Shown: positions 1 through 8,184 of the stretch, piece after piece | Layout of the letters: every line of letters starts with the position of its first letter | How positions within the stretch are numbered: the first letter of the stretch is position 1 | Source: Hallerella porci | Lineage (GTDB): Bacteria > Fibrobacterota > Fibrobacteria > Fibrobacterales > Fibrobacteraceae | Length of the DNA stretch: 33,165 bases | Direction: 5' to 3' | Assembly (NCBI RefSeq): GCF_003148885.1 | Contig: NZ_QGHD01000030.1 | Coordinates: forward strand, 1 to 33,165 | Made by a program: the position numbers and the translations under genes | Notes under the pieces: model-generated | Seen by the model: only the letters and a program-made list of their open reading frames with translations | The model's database searches: none | Told to the model about the DNA's origin: nothing

Positions 1-1287
1 CACAAGCATTCCCTCTACGTTCTCGCGAACAAGATTGACTGGAACAAGTTCGAGACCGAGTTTTCCAAATTGTTCAACGAAAAGAAGGGTGCGCCGAACA
101 AGCCGATCCGTCTCATGACTGGGCTCATCATCCTGAAGCACATCCGCAACGTATCGGACGAGTCCGTCGTGGAGCAGTTTCAGGAAAACGCCTATTACCA
201 GTATTTTTGCGGAGAACGGTTCTTCTCGACGGAGCAACCCTGCGACCCGAGCGAACTTGTCCACTTCCGGCACATGATTGGCGAAGCGGGCATGGACATG
301 ATCCTCAAGGAAAGTATCCTCGTCAACGATGACCACGATAAACAAGGACCGACAGGATGCGGCACGGTCTTTCTTGACACGACCGTGCAGGAAAAGAACA
401 TCACGTTCCCTACAGACGCCAAACTTGCGAACAAGATAATAGAGCAGGTACAGAAAATCGTGGAAGAACACGGCCTTCCGCAGAGACAGTCCTACAAGAG
501 AACCTTGAAGAAGGTCCATCGTGACCAGCGTTTTCGCAATCACCCGAAGAACGCCAAGAAGGCGCGCAAGGCAGATCGCAGGCTGAAGACAATCGCGGGA
601 CGGCTCGTCCGTGAAATGGAACGGAATCTTTCGAAGAAAAATCTGTCGGGTACGTACAAAGGAAAAATCGAGCTTTTCAAAAAAGTTTTGGAGCAGAAGA
701 GGTGCGACAAGGACAAGGTCTATTCGCTACACGAGCCCGAAGTAAAATGCATCGGCAAGGGCAAGGAACACAAGAAATACGAGTTCGGCAACAAGGTGTC
801 AATCGCCCGTAGCTACAGCGGCCTCATCGTCGGCGCAGTCGCGTTCAGGGACGAGTATGACGGACATACGATAGACGATACGCTTGACCATGTTGAACAA
901 ATGCTCGGCTTCAGGCCGAGCCGGGCAGCATGCGACCGGGGATACCGCGGACAAAAGGAATCCGGAACGACAAAGATCGTGATACCGGACGTTCCGAAGA
1001 AAAACGCGACCTACTACCAGAAGAAAAAGGCTCACAAGCTTTTTTGCAAGAGGGCTGGCATCGAACCAATCAATGGTCACTTGAAGAGCGACCACCGCAT
1101 GGGTCGCAACTTCTACAAGGGAATCTTTGGCGACATGCTCAACGCAAAGCTTGCAGCAGCAGCGTTCAACTTCAAGAGGGCCATGAGGCGCTTTTTTGTC
1201 CTGTTGGAATGGCTATACTGTTTTTGCCTTCTGTGGAACGGAATGAACAAAAAATGCGAACGTCCTTATCTTGCGTTCGCAAAGTGA
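1..1287 (+). CDS. IS5-superfamily transposase, 5' end outside window
   Basis: The reading frame is open from base 1, so the gene enters from outside the window. A TTG at 70 is only an internal candidate start. The N-terminal part reads like the DUF772 domain of IS5/IS1182-type transposases, with conserved wording around LMTGLIILKHI and YYQYFCGE. A DDE catalytic set is visible: Asp in FLDTT (codon near 376), Asp in CDRGYRG (near 934) and Glu in IEPINGHLK (near 1063). A basic insert lies between the first and second Asp. The C-terminus (NAKLAAAAFNFKRAMRRF) is typical of the family. It would catalyse cut-and-paste of its own element. Codon use is more GC-rich than that of the neighbours, which fits recent transfer. 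Inverted terminal repeats could not be identified because the left end is missing. Confidence 0.9.
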   Translation, partial: HKHSLYVLANKIDWNKFETEFSKLFNEKKGAPNKPIRLMTGLIILKHIRNVSDESVVEQFQENAYYQYFCGERFFSTEQPCDPSELVHFRHMIGEAGMDMILKESILVNDDHDKQGPTGCGTVFLDTTVQEKNITFPTDAKLANKIIEQVQKIVEEHGLPQRQSYKRTLKKVHRDQRFRNHPKNAKKARKADRRLKTIAGRLVREMERNLSKKNLSGTYKGKIELFKKVLEQKRCDKDKVYSLHEPEVKCIGKGKEHKKYEFGNKVSIARSYSGLIVGAVAFRDEYDGHTIDDTLDHVEQMLGFRPSRAACDRGYRGQKESGTTKIVIPDVPKKNATYYQKKKAHKLFCKRAGIEPINGHLKSDHRMGRNFYKGIFGDMLNAKLAAAAFNFKRAMRRFFVLLEWLYCFCLLWNGMNKKCERPYLAFAK

Positions 1288-1307
1288 CCTTTTTAAGGGA
1301 CGACTAA

Positions 1308-1379
1308 ATAGCAGCGAAGCTGCGCGGGGGTTTTGAGAACTTAGAGCTGAGAGCTTAGATCTTAGAAATGCTAAGCTCG
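1308..1379. repeat. Intergenic repeat, copy 1 (G-run plus GAGAACTTAGAGCTGAGA)
   Basis: A small hairpin (GCAGCGAAGCTGC) and a G-run are followed by GAGAACTTAGAGCTGAGA at 1335-1352 and several short CTTAG/CTAAG inverted motifs. The same arrangement recurs at 2135-2225. The two copies flank the 41-bp tandem array. Function is unknown. Confidence 0.7.
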
Positions 1380-1401
1380 CGTCAAAAGTTTTAAATGGAG
1401 G

Positions 1402-1933
1402 AATTTCCGAAGAGAAATAGCCTCCAAAGTTTCAGATAGACAGTTCAAATGAAATTTCCAGCCTTAAAAGTTTCAGATAGAGAGTTCAAATGAAATTTCT
1501 AGCCTCCAAAGTTTCAGATAGAGAGTTCAAATGAAATTTCTAGCCTCCAAAGTTTCAGATAGACAGTTCAAATGAAATTTCCAGCCTCCAAAGTTTGAGA
1601 TAGACAGTTCAAATGAAATTTCTAGCCTCCAAAGTTTTATATGGAGGGTTCAAATGAAATTTCTAGCGTCCAAAGTTTCAGATGGACACTTCAAATGAAA
1701 TTTCTTGCCATTATTTTTTCGGATGGAGGGTTCAAATGAAATTTCTTGTCAATATTTTTTCGGATGGAGGGTTCAAATGAAATTTCTTGCCAATATTTTT
1801 TGGGATGGAGGGTTCAAATGGAATTTCTTGCCATTATTTTTGGGATGGACAGTTCAAATGGAATTTCTTGCCATTATTTTTGGGATGGACAGTTCAAATG
1901 AAATTTCTTGCCAATATTTTGGCGGCGGGAAGT
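1402..1933. repeat. 41-bp tandem repeat array, about 12 units
   Basis: The motif GTTCAAATGAAATTTC recurs at 1443, 1484, 1525, 1566, 1607, 1648, 1689 (first base changed), 1730, 1771, 1812, 1852 and 1892. That is ten 41-bp steps, then two of 40 bp (the second with AAATGG). A degenerate unit precedes it from about 1402. Two subfamilies are evident: units before about 1690 carry CTCCAAAGTTTCAGATAGA, and later ones carry a T-rich stretch followed by GGATGGAGGG. There are no unique spacers, so it is not CRISPR. Each 41-bp unit contains an ATG whose reading frame closes 14 codons later at a TGA overlapping the next ATG (see findings). The apparent 85-residue frame across 1705-1962 arises from the repeat and is not called as a gene. 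Confidence 0.95.
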
Positions 1934-2045
1934 CACTTTTAAAAATTTTTGCCTTAATATGAACTGCTAGATCCGTTCACTTCGCCTTCGGCTCCGTTCA
2001 GAATGACACGGCGGATGTGTCTTCGGCGCGCTTAGCAGCGAAACG

Positions 2046-2129
2046 CCTAACTTTATAATTGTTAATTGTGAATTATCAATTCTGCATTATTATCCAATGC
2101 ATAATTAACAATTAACAATGCACAATTGG
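2046..2129. repeat. AT-rich palindromic intergenic repeat, left copy
   Basis: From 2046, at least 36 bp (CCTAACTTTATAATTG through TTATCAATT) are repeated exactly at 3551. The unit folds back on itself through the TAATTGTTAATTG and CAATTAACAATTA segments, giving a long imperfect AT-rich hairpin. Just upstream, 1968-2018 holds a GATCCGTTCACTTCGCCTTCGG-type GC-rich intergenic motif. The role is unknown; it looks like a dispersed non-coding repeat. Confidence 0.8.
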
Positions 2130-2134
2130 AAATA

Positions 2135-2225
2135 ATGGCGGCGAAGCCGCGCGGGGGGGGGAGAACTTAGAGCTGAGAACTTTGAACTTAGAAATCTAAG
2201 CTCTAAAATCTAAGTTCTAAGATCT
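2135..2225. repeat. Intergenic repeat, copy 2 (G-run plus GAGAACTTAGAGCTGAGA)
   Basis: This is the second copy of the element at 1308-1379. It has GGCGGCGAAGCCGC, then a longer G-run (nine G before the shared GAGAACTTAGAGCTGAGA at 2161-2178), then CTTAGA/TCTAAG inverted motifs. It lies between the palindromic repeat and the nuclease-like pseudogene. Confidence 0.65.
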
Positions 2226-2354
2226 TGCATTCCACTTTTTTCGTTTTTAAGTAAAATCTTCTTTACTTTTGGAAAATTTTTACTGATTAAAACGTTTAAA
2301 GATAAAGGCGTCATTTTGAAAATTTTAAGCAGAAATGTCTCTGTTTGAAACTCT

Positions 2355-3418
2355 ATGGAGAACAAAATGACAAATAAAAATTCTCGTCGCAGTCACGATG
2401 CATTTTTCCGTTGGCTTTTTGCCGACAAAAATCATCTGCGGGCGTTGTTGAAACTTTCCGCGAAATCCAATTTGGAGATTCAGCAATTTTTGGCAGCGGT
2501 TGATCCGAATACATTTGTGCGCATTCCCGATACTTATTCGAATGTGGACGAAACGGGCGAAGCCGATTTGGCGTTTCGGGTGAATGCCTCTTCGGGCGAC
2601 CACGCACTCGTCGGCGTTTTGCTCGAACACAAATCGGAGCCTGACGCAAATACGTTGGCGCAGATGAAAAAATATGTCAATTCGGTGATGAACGCTTACG
2701 CACAATCGCACAGCGCAACGCAAATTCGACCGTCGCCATTCTTTTTTACAACGGAAAAGTTCCGTGGGACCCGTACAAAAATTTTCCGCAGTATCCCGAA
2801 TATTTCCACAATCTTATTTTGCCGTTCAAAGCGGCGTTTGTGAATATGACGCAAATTTCGGACGATGATTGTTTGAAATGTGAAGACGTCGCAACGGCGA
2901 TGGGTGTAACCGCGATGAAATATGCATTTAACCGGAAAAAATTGTTGGCGATTCTTCCCAAATTTCAAAAAGCCTTAACGCAGATTCCTTACGATGAAGC
3001 GAAAAACTTGCTCGAAAAAATTAGTGTATATTTGAAGGAGTATTTGGGCGAAAGCATCCTCAAGGAGTTAGATATGGCATTCGTAAGCATCGGACAAAAG
3101 TACGGTTTCGTCAGCGCCGGCGATGTCTTTCGCCAAAGGCTCGCTGCAGGTAAAGCTGAGGCGCTTGCGGAAGGACTTTCCAAAGGACTTTCCAAAGGTC
3201 GTAAGGAAGGGCTTTCTAAGGGGCTTTCCAAAGGGCGGGCGGAAGGGCTTTCTAAGGGGCTTTCCAAGGGCCGTGCAGAAGGAATTCGCCAGGGGCTTTC
3301 CAAAGGTCGTAAGGAAGAAAAGCTTTCCCTCGCCAAAGCTTTCCGCAATAAAGGTTTTCCTTTAGAAACGATTGCCGAAGTCACCGGCCTCTCGATTGAC
3401 GAAATCAAAGCACTGTAA
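2355..3418 (+). pseudogene. Rpn/PD-(D/E)XK nuclease-family transposase-like gene, frameshifted
   Basis: Two overlapping frames together make one protein of about 350 residues. The first (2355-2843) begins NKNSRRSHDAFFRWLFAD and contains the nuclease-like stretch EADLAFRV...VGVLLEHKSEPD (Asp, then Glu-x-Lys). After codon QI near 2735 the homologous reading continues one frame over as STVAILFYNGKVPWDPYKNF and on to 3418. A 1-nt deletion (or 2-nt insertion) between about 2710 and 2740 would explain the break. The likely original start is the ATG at 2367, preceded by GGAG, rather than 2355. The C-terminal part carries tandem EGLSKGLSKGRAEG-type repeats (about 3160-3320) and ends in a short helical ETIAEVTGLSIDEIKAL segment, both typical of Rpn proteins. 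Intact relatives are recombination-promoting DNases. This copy is probably inactive unless frameshifting occurs. Confidence 0.85.
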
Positions 3419-3447
3419 AAAAAGAACCGCGAAAGCGGTTCTTTTTT
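3418..3447 (+). terminator. Rho-independent terminator after the Rpn-like gene
   Basis: A perfect 13-bp stem (AAAAAAGAACCGC / GCGGTTCTTTTTT) with a GAAA loop starts at the TAA stop codon and ends in six T residues. Confidence 0.9.
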
Positions 3448-3473
3448 AGTTGGAATTGATGATAATGCATAAA

Positions 3474-3616
3474 GAACAATTAACAATGCATAATTAACAA
3501 TTGAGAATTAGGCGCACCTTCGGCGCACTTGTTATAAATAGCAGCAGCTGCCTAACTTTATAATTGTTAATTGTGAATTATCAATTATGCATTGTTAGCC
3601 AATGCACAATTGAAAA
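3474..3616. repeat. AT-rich palindromic intergenic repeat, right copy
   Basis: The segment from 3551 repeats the left element at 2046 exactly for at least 36 bp. Upstream, 3478-3509 (ATTAACAATGCATAATTAAC) is a near reverse complement of 3561-3597, so the whole stretch can fold into one long imperfect hairpin. A GCGCACCTTCGGCGCAC hairpin lies between the arms. Together with the left copy it brackets the Rpn-like pseudogene. No gene is visible in 3448-3657. Confidence 0.75.
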
Positions 3617-3657
3617 GAATGGCATATTTGGCGCGAGGTTGGCTTGTAGAATTTGTC

Positions 3658-5016
3658 TTAAGCTTTTTTCCGCTTCGGTGAAACAGCGATAAAGATAAGC
3701 ACGCTCACAAGCAGCAAAAACGGGTAGAACATATAAGGGATAATGTCAAACGCATTTGTGTTGGAACCTTCGGGAGCTGCCGCTGTGATTGCCGAAAGGG
3801 CGACAAGCATCTGGGCGCCATAAGGCAAAATCCCTTGCACTATGCAGCCGAAAATATCGAGGAGCGAAGCGCTCTTTTGCGGAGAAATGCGGTATTCATT
3901 TCCCATTTGCTTTGCAATGGGAGCGGCCATTACAATGGCGACCGTATTGTTCGCCGTCGCAATATCCATCGCACTCACCAAAAGTCCCATGCCAAGTTGT
4001 CCGCTACGATGCCCCTTAAACACTTTGTGAATAAAGTCGAGCAAAGCGGCAAAGCCACCGTGAATGCGGATGAGTCCGCAGAGTGCGCTCACAAGGACCG
4101 CGACCATAATCGTTTCGTACATGCCAGAAATTCCGTTGCCGATGTGGCTAATCAGTCCAATGGATGTGAGCTCTCCGCTTCCGACCATAATGATGGATGC
4201 GGCAAAAATTCCAATGATTAAAACCATAAACACATTAATGCCGGTAAGCGCAAGCGCAAGGACTAAAATGTAGGGAATCAACTGGATTAAGTTATAATTT
4301 CCGCTCACGATTTCTTTGGCATCGGTCGCAAACGAAATCGCTGTAATGATGACAATCGCAACAATTGCAGCAGGGAGCGCAATCCAAAAATTCACGCGGA
4401 ATTTATCCTTCATCGCGCACCCTTGCGTTGAAGTGGCGGCAATTGTCGTGTCCGAAATAAAACTCAAGTTATCGCCAAACATAGCGCCACCGATTACCGA
4501 AGCCACGCAGAAGGGAACGCTAAATCCCGCTGTTCCTGCGACTTCAATTGCAATCGGCGTCACAACCGCAATCGTTCCAACCGACGTTCCCATGGCGGTA
4601 GAAACGAAAGCGGCAACGACGAAAAGTACGACGACGGCAAATTGCGCCGGAATAAAATCCAACAAAAAATACGCAGCGGCAGAAGCACTCGAACGTCCAA
4701 GAATTCCTGCAAAAATTCCCGCGCAAAGGAAAATGAGAATCATGAGAAAAATATTTCTGTCGCCGATGGCACCAGCCATAATATTCATTTTCTTGTCAAA
4801 ATTGAGTTTGCGATTTTGAATGCAAGCGACAAAAATCGCAACGAGGAAAGCGCCCACAATCGGGATGTTGTAAAATCCCATCGGAATTTTGAGAATATAT
4901 TCAAAGGTAATTCCCATGCCCAAGTAGAGCACTAAAAAGATGAGCGTCGGGAGCAAAGCTTTTGGATTGCCTTTGATGTTTTCAAGATTATCAAGAGAAA
5001 TACTTTCGTTTTCCAT
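3658..5016 (-). CDS. NhaC-family Na+/H+ antiporter
   Basis: This 452-residue inner-membrane protein has roughly eleven to twelve hydrophobic segments. The family signature appears as GGAMFGDNLSFISDTTIA followed by ATSTQGCAMKDKF, the core of NhaC-type transporters, and a second polar re-entrant region is visible at SAMDIATANNTVAIVMA. Members exchange sodium, or in some cases organic ions, for protons; the substrate cannot be settled from sequence. The start is supported by AGGA five bases upstream of the ATG. It is a single-gene unit, with no obvious partner next to it. Downstream, the right copy of the palindromic repeat separates it from the Rpn-like pseudogene. Confidence 0.88.
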   Translation of the reverse strand: MENESISLDNLENIKGNPKALLPTLIFLVLYLGMGITFEYILKIPMGFYNIPIVGAFLVAIFVACIQNRKLNFDKKMNIMAGAIGDRNIFLMILIFLCAGIFAGILGRSSASAAAYFLLDFIPAQFAVVVLFVVAAFVSTAMGTSVGTIAVVTPIAIEVAGTAGFSVPFCVASVIGGAMFGDNLSFISDTTIAATSTQGCAMKDKFRVNFWIALPAAIVAIVIITAISFATDAKEIVSGNYNLIQLIPYILVLALALTGINVFMVLIIGIFAASIIMVGSGELTSIGLISHIGNGISGMYETIMVAVLVSALCGLIRIHGGFAALLDFIHKVFKGHRSGQLGMGLLVSAMDIATANNTVAIVMAAPIAKQMGNEYRISPQKSASLLDIFGCIVQGILPYGAQMLVALSAITAAAPEGSNTNAFDIIPYMFYPFLLLVSVLIFIAVSPKRKKA

Positions 5017-5127
5017 GAGATTCCTTTTCTCAAAATGATGATGCGCGCAAAATTAGAAATTGAAAGAACTCTTAGAAACGGTAAATGGGTTTCCCCTCAT
5101 AGAAAGCGCTGCGCTTTCATTTCTCAA

Positions 5128-5155
5128 TAAAAAAGGCGGCGGTGCCGCTTTTTTA
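5128..5155 (-). terminator. Terminator of the PAS-GGDEF-EAL gene
   Basis: GCGGC-GGT-GCCGC is flanked by A6 and T6 tracts. It overlaps the stop codon of the minus-strand gene at 5153 and reads as a terminator in both directions. A second small hairpin (GAAAGCGCTGCGCTTTC) lies at 5102-5118. The rest of 5017-5127 shows nothing. Confidence 0.85.
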
Positions 5156-6817
5156 GTTTACTTTGACTTTTTCGACGAATTTTTTCTTGAATTCTTCGGC
5201 GGGAATCGGGCGCGAAATTAAAAAGCCTTGGATGAGTTCTGCGCCCGCATCTTTCATCACGGAAAGCGAATTTTCGGTTTCGACTCCTTCGGCGCAGAGG
5301 CGAATCGTTCCTTTTTTGCAGAAGTCGGAAACGAGTTTTAAAATGGTGCGGTGCTGCGGATATTTCACAAAGTTTTGCGTTAACTGGAAATCGATTTTCA
5401 AAATGTCGACGGGAATATCGCAGAGAACGATGAGAGATGCGTAACCGGTTCCGAAATCATCGAGAGCGGTGTAAACGCCGCCTTCTTTGAATTCGCGGAA
5501 AAGGGCGGCAAATTCTTCGGTCGCTTTAATGCGACAAGATTCGGTGAGCTCTAAAACGAGCGCAGAACCCGGAAGATCGTATTTCTTGAGAATGTCAAAA
5601 ACGTAATCTTTGAATCCGGGCACGCAGAATTGAATGCTCGAAACGTTCACGTGAATCTGCTGAATATTTCCGTTGATTTTTCGCCATTCGGCAAGAGTCC
5701 GCATCGCTGAATCGATAACCCAAGCGCCGACGGTCACGATGTCTTCGGTATGTTCGAGCATCGGAATAAAATCGCCGGGGCTTACCATCCCGAGTTCGGG
5801 AGTGGAAAAGCGGAGAAGTGCTTCGGCAGAAGAACAATTTCCGCCATCGGAATTGACAATCGGTTGAAAGTAAAGTTCAAAACCTTCGCATTGATTTTGC
5901 AGACTTTTTTTAATCGCTTCGCGGAGTTGCGATTGCCGCGTTTTTTGCAAATACAATTCGTCGGAATAGTAAACGAGTTCTTTGTGATTGGTCGTCTTGG
6001 CAAATTCAATTCCGTAGAAAAGATTTTGTTGTAAACGATCAACGTCGACGCCGTCCGATGGGAAAATCGTTGCGGTGCACACAAAATCCTGATCGATTTC
6101 GATGCCGTCTACGGGAACGCAGCGCAGCACATTTTGAATTGTTTGATAGGTTGCTTGAATATCGGCTTTCTTGCACGATTTGATAATAATCGAAAAGTTC
6201 GAACCTTGCATCCGAAAAATCGATGCTTCTTTGTGAACCGATTGTTTTAAAAGCGCGCCCATCGAGTATAAAAATTTATCGCCGAATGCATAGCCGTAAT
6301 CGTCGATGATTTTTTTGAAATTGAGCAAATCAAAACAGAGAATTGCGCCGCGGTCATTTTTCTTCAAACGTTCCGATAAATTATTGCGAAATTCGTGGAA
6401 GGAGCGCAGATTCGAAACGGGGTCAATTTTATTTTCGTAGCCGAGCGGGCGAATGAATCCCGCGGTATGATCCGCGTTTCCGTATTCGTCATAGTAAATG
6501 TAACTGCTGCACAAAATCCATTCGTATTTCCCCGAACTTGTCATCACACGAAATTCTAAATCGTAATGGCTATTGTGTAAACCTAAAACGGAATGGAGAT
6601 AATTGCGACATTTTTCGCGGTCTTCGGGATGGATGATACTTGTCCATAATTTTTCGAAGTGATCCAAAGAATCTTCGTTTACCCCGAAGAATTTTTGAGC
6701 TGGTTTTGACCAATGGGCAATGTTTGTTTTCATATTGCCCGCAAAAAAGTACACTGGATCGGAGCAATTTGAAAGTGCTTCAAACAGTTGCTTTTCTTCT
6801 TGGTTAAAATCGCTCAT
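5153..6817 (-). CDS. PAS-GGDEF(degenerate)-EAL c-di-GMP phosphodiesterase
   Basis: This soluble 554-residue protein has no membrane segment. Residues about 15-125 form a PAS sensor (WSKPAQKFFG, then FRVMTSSGKYEWIL). Residues about 130-290 form a GGDEF domain whose active loop reads QGSNF (204-208) instead of GGDEF, so diguanylate cyclase activity is unlikely. Residues about 305-550 form an EAL domain with the catalytic set intact: E332-A333-L334, N391, E423, DDFG at 453-456, K474, E510 and Q530. The expected activity is hydrolysis of c-di-GMP to pGpG, with PAS and the dead GGDEF as regulatory input. It is monocistronic, with its terminator overlapping the stop codon. RBS-like AAGGAAAT sits about 6 nt before the ATG. 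Confidence 0.92.
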   Translation of the reverse strand: MSDFNQEEKQLFEALSNCSDPVYFFAGNMKTNIAHWSKPAQKFFGVNEDSLDHFEKLWTSIIHPEDREKCRNYLHSVLGLHNSHYDLEFRVMTSSGKYEWILCSSYIYYDEYGNADHTAGFIRPLGYENKIDPVSNLRSFHEFRNNLSERLKKNDRGAILCFDLLNFKKIIDDYGYAFGDKFLYSMGALLKQSVHKEASIFRMQGSNFSIIIKSCKKADIQATYQTIQNVLRCVPVDGIEIDQDFVCTATIFPSDGVDVDRLQQNLFYGIEFAKTTNHKELVYYSDELYLQKTRQSQLREAIKKSLQNQCEGFELYFQPIVNSDGGNCSSAEALLRFSTPELGMVSPGDFIPMLEHTEDIVTVGAWVIDSAMRTLAEWRKINGNIQQIHVNVSSIQFCVPGFKDYVFDILKKYDLPGSALVLELTESCRIKATEEFAALFREFKEGGVYTALDDFGTGYASLIVLCDIPVDILKIDFQLTQNFVKYPQHRTILKLVSDFCKKGTIRLCAEGVETENSLSVMKDAGAELIQGFLISRPIPAEEFKKKFVEKVKVN

Positions 6818-6909
6818 TTTTTAATTTCCTTTTTTATAAAAATAAGCAGAAAAGGAAGAATCGCTAAAAATGTTGTGAGCTAGATTCTTCCAAGTTGGAA
6901 TAGAAATGC

Positions 6910-6934
6910 AAAAAAGCCGCGCGAAGCGCGGCTT
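6910..6934 (-). terminator. Terminator of carboxynorspermidine synthase gene
   Basis: The stem AAGCCGCGC-GAA-GCGCGGCTT is followed on the minus strand by a T-run. It lies about 30 nt past the stop codon of the gene at 6967. Confidence 0.85.
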
Positions 6935-6966
6935 AGAGATGAATTTTCGAATGAGATGAAAATGGA

Positions 6967-8157
6967 TTAAACCAATTTCTGCCCGAAAATTTCGTGCCAA
7001 GGAAGTCCCCATTTTCCGATTTCTTCCATGAACGGATCCGGGTCGAATTGTTCCATATTGAAGACGCCTTCGCCTTTCCATTTTCCGGTGAGCATCATCG
7101 CACCGCCGAGCATTACGGGAACGCCGGTGGTGTAGCTGACCGCTTGCGCTTTGACTTCTTTGAAGCATTCGGCGTGATCGCAGACATTGTAAACAAAATA
7201 AGTTTGCGGTTTGCCGTCTTTTGTGCCGGTGAGCTGGCATCCGATGCAAGTTTTTCCCGTGTAATTTTGGCCGAGAGTTCCCGGTTCCGGAAGAAGCGCT
7301 TTCAAGAATTCCAGCGGGATGATTTTTTGACCTTTGAATTCGACGGGATCAATGCGGGTCATTCCCACGTCTTCGAGAACGCGGAGATGAGTCAAATATT
7401 CTTGTCCGAAGGTCATCCAGAAACGAGCCTGTTTGATTTCGGGAATAAATTTGACGAGAGATTCGAGCTCTTCGTGCCAAAGCAAATAGCTTTCGCGCGG
7501 ACCGACTTGCGGATAATCGACGCTTTTGTGTTCGGACATCGGCGGAATTTCGTAGAAGTTTCCGTCTTTGTAGAATTTGCCTTTTTGTGTGACTTCGCGA
7601 ATGTTGATTTCGGGGTTGAAGTTCGTTGCAAATGCTTGGCCGTGATTGCCCGCATTGCAGTCGACGATGTCGAGAGTATCGACGGAATCGAAGTAATGCT
7701 TTTTGGCGTAAGCGGTGTAAACATTGGTAACGCCCGGATCAAAGCCCGAACCGAGAAGCGCCATAATTCCCGCTTTCTTGAAACGATCGTGGTAAGCCCA
7801 CTGCCAAGAATATTCAAAGTGCGCTTTGTCTTTGGGCTCGTAATTCGCAGCGTCGAGATAATTGACGCCTTCGGCGAGGCACGCATCCATAATCGGAAGA
7901 TCTTGGTAGGGAAGCGCTACATTCAAAACGAGTTCCGGTTTGAAATCGCGGATTAAAGCGGCGACTTCGGCGGGATCGTCAGCGTTGACTTTTGCCGTGT
8001 GAATGGGAATGTTTTTGATATCTTGAGCAATCGCATCGCACTTGGATTTTGTGCGGCTTGCTAAAAGAATTTCGGAATAGACGCTCGAGTTCTGAGCACA
8101 TTTGCGGACGACGACGTTTGAAACGCCACCAGCACCGATGATCAATACCTTGGACAT
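6967..8157 (-). CDS. Carboxynorspermidine synthase (saccharopine dehydrogenase family)
   Basis: This 396-residue NAD(P)-dependent enzyme opens with a Rossmann motif (VLIIGAGGVSNVV). It continues with family wording such as LNVALPYQDLPIMDACLAEGVNYLDAANYEP, LLGSGFDPGVTNVY and CNAGNHGQAFATNFNPEINIREV. These match the carboxynorspermidine (carboxyspermidine) synthase branch better than lysine-pathway saccharopine reductases. It would condense aspartate semialdehyde with a diamine to give carboxynorspermidine or carboxyspermidine, in the alternative polyamine pathway. The usual partner, carboxynorspermidine decarboxylase (nspC), is not in the window. The start has GGAG about 6 nt upstream. Its codon-symmetric antisense frame (6994-7956) is not a gene. 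Confidence 0.85.
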   Translation of the reverse strand: MSKVLIIGAGGVSNVVVRKCAQNSSVYSEILLASRTKSKCDAIAQDIKNIPIHTAKVNADDPAEVAALIRDFKPELVLNVALPYQDLPIMDACLAEGVNYLDAANYEPKDKAHFEYSWQWAYHDRFKKAGIMALLGSGFDPGVTNVYTAYAKKHYFDSVDTLDIVDCNAGNHGQAFATNFNPEINIREVTQKGKFYKDGNFYEIPPMSEHKSVDYPQVGPRESYLLWHEELESLVKFIPEIKQARFWMTFGQEYLTHLRVLEDVGMTRIDPVEFKGQKIIPLEFLKALLPEPGTLGQNYTGKTCIGCQLTGTKDGKPQTYFVYNVCDHAECFKEVKAQAVSYTTGVPVMLGGAMMLTGKWKGEGVFNMEQFDPDPFMEEIGKWGLPWHEIFGQKLV

Positions 8158-8184
8158 TTTTTACTCCGTTTTGAATGGTTGCAT

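Noticed and set aside
1402-1933. CRISPR array
   Set aside because: Units are contiguous 41-bp repeats without unique spacers, and no cas genes are present.
1705-1962. 85-residue open frame across the tandem array
   Set aside because: It passes through repeat units in shifting phase because 41 is not a multiple of 3; there is no protein-like domain pattern beyond the repeat.
6994-7956. 320-residue plus-strand frame opposite carboxynorspermidine synthase
   Set aside because: It is antisense to a well-supported gene, has no RBS, and arises from codon bias in the sense strand.
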